Positions 5,102-6,969 of a stretch of DNA of 6,969 bases are shown here, piece by piece. The translations under genes were made by a program, and so were the position numbers. This DNA is from Solirubrobacteraceae bacterium (GTDB taxonomy: Bacteria; Actinomycetota; Thermoleophilia; Solirubrobacterales; Solirubrobacteraceae). The first letter of the stretch is position 1. Every line of letters starts with the position of its first letter. The stretch is taken from contig JAICUS010000322.1 of the NCBI GenBank assembly GCA_025935735.1, forward strand, positions 1-6,969, read 5' to 3'. Below the pieces are notes generated by a model. It was not told where the DNA came from and did not search any database. It worked only from the letters and a program-made list of their open reading frames with translations.

Positions 5102-6448
5102 CTACAGCCCCACCTTGCCGGTCCGGTTGATCAGCACGTCCAGCATCTCGTCCATCGTCGACATCGCGCGCGAGGACGCCTGGTAGGCGCGCTGGAAGGT
5201 CACGAGGTTGGACATCTCCTCGTCCATCGACACGCCGGAGACGCTCTCGCGGCGGTCCTGGGCGGAGTCGGTGAGCACCTGGGCGTTGGCCTGCAGGCGC
5301 TGGGCTTCGGCGACGTCTGAGCCGACCTTGGCCACGAACGCCTTGTAGACGCCGTCCACGCCCGGGTTGCCGCGCAGCTGCGAGACCGCCAGGGCGATGT
5401 CGTTGGAGCCGGCCGAGCCGCTGCCGGACACCATCGTCGCCGGCGAGCTGACCAGTGCCGGGTTGACCTGGATCGTCGCGCCGGCCGGGGTGCCGGTGGT
5501 GAAGAACGAGCCCTGGTAGGCGGTGTTGACCGTGCTGGCCAGCGCCGCCGAGAAGTTGTCGAGCGTGTTCAGGTAGCCGTCGACCGCGCCGCCCGGCACC
5601 TGGGCGATGCTCTGCAGGCCGCCGAGCTGGCCGCCCGGGTTCCAGCCGCCGCCGGGCGGGCCGCTCCAGGAAGCGGTCTGGTCGGAGACGATCGGGTAGG
5701 TCGTGCCGGTCGAGGCGTCGACGAACGACACGTTCGTCGAGCCGGTCGGCAGCGTCTGGACCGAGATCTGGCCGTAGCCCGAGAGCTTGTCCAGCAGCTG
5801 GTCGCGCCGGTCCATCAGGTCGTTCGGCGTGTCGCCGTTGACCAGGTAGGAGGCGATCGACTTGTTCAGCCCGGCCAGCTCGCTCGCCACCTGGCTGACG
5901 TCGCCGCCCGGGCCGGCGATCGAGTCGTACTGCGACTGCGCGTCGGCCTGCGCCGCCACCATCTGCGAGCGCACGGACTGGATCGAGTCGGTCAGCGACT
6001 GGCCGGCCGACACCACCGCCTGCTTGGCCGCGGCGAGGTCGGGGGTCTTCTCGAGGTCGCTCCAGGAGCTCCAGAACTTGTCCAGCGCGGCGTTGATGCC
6101 GCTGTCGCCGGGCTCGGCGAGCGAGAGCTCGGCGCCGTTGAGGCCGTCGGCCCGCGCCTTCTGCTGCTGCAGGCCGGTGTTCTGCGCGCGGTACTGGGTG
6201 TCCAGGAACTGGTCGCGCACGCGGGTGTAGCCGGTGACGTCCACGCCCGAGCCGAGGTGGCCGGACGGGCTGACCGAGCCGGACGTCGGCACCTGCAGCG
6301 CCGGCGAGGCGGCCAGGTTGACCTTCTGGCGCGAGTAACCGTCGGTCGAGGCGTTGGCGATGTTGTGGCCGGTGGTGTCCAGCGCCATCTGCTGCGCGAT
6401 CAGCCCGCGCAGCGAGGTCTGGAGGCCGTAGAAGGAGGAGACGCCCAT
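5102..6448 (-). CDS. flgK: Flagellar hook-associated protein FlgK (HAP1)
   Basis: FlgK is the first junction protein on the hook tip and is exported by the flagellar type III system. The 448-aa product has the rod/hook-type N-terminus: LRGLIAQQMALDTTGHNIANASTDGYSRQ lies at 13-41, with the ANAST-DGYSRQ signature. It ends with the matching C-terminal motif, SGVSMDEEMSNLV (403-415) and FQRAYQASSRAM (418-429), whose helices pack against the N-terminus. A coiled region spans about 80-225, and the DLMDRRDQLLDKLS segment (210-223) is typical of FlgK. It is shorter than Salmonella FlgK (about 550 aa), mainly in the outer variable domain, where a Gly/Pro-rich loop (263-277) is found. ATG at 6448 is chosen because the family signature starts there. 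An in-frame opening 83 codons further upstream is antiframe sequence of flgN. The start lies 2 nt after the flgN stop. Confidence 0.96.
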   Translation of the reverse strand: MGVSSFYGLQTSLRGLIAQQMALDTTGHNIANASTDGYSRQKVNLAASPALQVPTSGSVSPSGHLGSGVDVTGYTRVRDQFLDTQYRAQNTGLQQQKARADGLNGAELSLAEPGDSGINAALDKFWSSWSDLEKTPDLAAAKQAVVSAGQSLTDSIQSVRSQMVAAQADAQSQYDSIAGPGGDVSQVASELAGLNKSIASYLVNGDTPNDLMDRRDQLLDKLSGYGQISVQTLPTGSTNVSFVDASTGTTYPIVSDQTASWSGPPGGGWNPGGQLGGLQSIAQVPGGAVDGYLNTLDNFSAALASTVNTAYQGSFFTTGTPAGATIQVNPALVSSPATMVSGSGSAGSNDIALAVSQLRGNPGVDGVYKAFVAKVGSDVAEAQRLQANAQVLTDSAQDRRESVSGVSMDEEMSNLVTFQRAYQASSRAMSTMDEMLDVLINRTGKVGL

Positions 6449-6450
6449 CG

Positions 6451-6954
6451 CTATGCCTGGAGGTCGAGTGCGCGGTGGACGGGCGGTGCGCCGGCTGGAC
6501 CGGACCCGCCCGGCGGGCGGTAGCCCGGCTCGGGGTCGCCGCCGAGCAGCCGGGTGAGGTGCGAGAGGAAGCTCAGCTCCTGGCGCATCAGCGCGCGGTT
6601 GATGCCGTGCTCGCGGGCGATCTCGGACAGCAGCCCGCGCAGCTCGGCGGAGCGCTGCATGGCCATCTGCGCGGCGCCCGGGGAGACCAGGGCGCACAGG
6701 CGCTCGAGCGTGACGGTGGTGGCGGGGACGCCGAGCGCCTGCCCGGCGCGCTGCAGCAGCCCGGTGCGCTCCATCTCGAGCGCGCCGCGGCGGCCCATCT
6801 CGGTCTGGATGTCGGCGAGCCGGGCCAGCACGGCCTCGGAGTCGCGCTCCCGGATGGCCGCGCCCTGCGCCAGCACGAGCTGGAGCAGCCGGCGGGCGGA
6901 GTTGATCTGCGCGTCCAGGTGGGCGAGCAGCTCGGCTTCGAGCATCGAGCTCAT
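6451..6954 (-). CDS. flgN: FlgN-like flagellar export chaperone
   Basis: FlgN binds the C-termini of FlgK and FlgL in the cytoplasm and brings them to the export gate. The 167-aa protein is almost wholly helical, with long heptad-like stretches at about 4-75 and 94-137, matching the antiparallel helical bundle of the FlgN family. It contains RERDSEAVLARLADIQ (35-50) and the later LMRQELSFLSHLTRLL (122-137), in places where FlgN proteins have related motifs. The last 30 residues are a Pro/Gly-rich tail. Sequence similarity within FlgN is low, so the call rests on length, helical pattern and position directly before flgK and flgL. The first ATG (6954) is taken; a second is three codons later. 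GGGGA about 10 nt upstream may be a ribosome-binding site. The stop is 2 nt before the flgK ATG. Confidence 0.8.
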   Translation of the reverse strand: MSSMLEAELLAHLDAQINSARRLLQLVLAQGAAIRERDSEAVLARLADIQTEMGRRGALEMERTGLLQRAGQALGVPATTVTLERLCALVSPGAAQMAMQRSAELRGLLSEIAREHGINRALMRQELSFLSHLTRLLGGDPEPGYRPPGGSGPAGAPPVHRALDLQA

Positions 6955-6969
6955 GACGAGCGCATCCCC
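6951..6969 (-). CDS. Possible 3' end of an upstream gene
   Basis: In one minus-strand frame the last bases encode G-M-R-S-S followed by TGA at 6951-6953, which overlaps the flgN ATG as ATGA. Such 4-bp overlaps are typical between operon genes, so an upstream flagellar gene may end here. flgM is a common neighbour, but six codons cannot identify it. Confidence 0.25.

Noticed and set aside
4476..5186. Plus-strand open frame over flgL
   Set aside because: Antisense shadow of flgL with a Val/Gly/Arg-rich product and no domain.
6449..6697. N-terminal extension of FlgK by 83 residues
   Set aside because: The extension is Arg/Pro-rich sequence from another frame of flgN. The FlgK signature begins at the ATG at 6448, which sits 2 nt after the flgN stop.
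1..6969. CRISPR array, insertion sequence or phage attachment site
   Set aside because: No regularly spaced repeats, transposase, integrase or target-site duplication is visible. The only repeats are the short ones at 124-222.

Overview
The window is a high-GC chromosomal segment, probably from a motile actinobacterium. The combination of late flagellar genes with a membrane Ser/Thr kinase carrying a discoidin-like ectodomain would fit the Thermoleophilia/Solirubrobacterales. That placement is an inference from gene content and codon use; there is no rRNA or marker gene here to prove it.

Layout. Positions 1-359 hold no credible gene but contain a compact cluster of short direct and inverted repeats (about 124-222). 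Next, on the minus strand, is a Ser/Thr protein kinase (360-1880) with a complete catalytic domain, one membrane segment and a C-terminal discoidin-like domain. Starting 15 bp away on the plus strand is a thioredoxin-fold protein of the DsbA/SpxH (YjbH) type (1896-2726). Its motif is CPWS instead of CxxC, and it has a possible winged-helix tail. It converges on, and overlaps by 11 bp, a minus-strand gene for an unrecognised membrane-anchored, Pro/Ala/Glu-rich protein (2716-3354).

From about 3387 to the right-hand end, everything is on the minus strand and forms a flagellar late-assembly operon. In transcription order it is flgN-like chaperone, flgK, flgL, fliW, csrA, then a perfect 10-bp hairpin. 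The flgN-flgK and flgK-flgL junctions are both TAG-NN-ATG, so translation is probably coupled. The fliW and csrA genes follow after gaps of 52 and 42 bp. FlgK and FlgL join the hook to the filament, FlgN is their export chaperone, and FliW with CsrA form the known switch that matches flagellin translation to export. No flagellin gene is in the window. The operon continues beyond position 6969: the start of flgN overlaps a possible upstream stop in an ATGA.

Points worth a second look are the CxxS thioredoxin-fold protein with its tail, possible CsrA and flagellar-sigma signals before fliW, the GGAA-capped hairpin after csrA, the repeat cluster at 124-222, and the unrecognised membrane-anchored protein. 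I see no clear new multi-gene system; most of the window is a conventional flagellar operon beside a signalling kinase.
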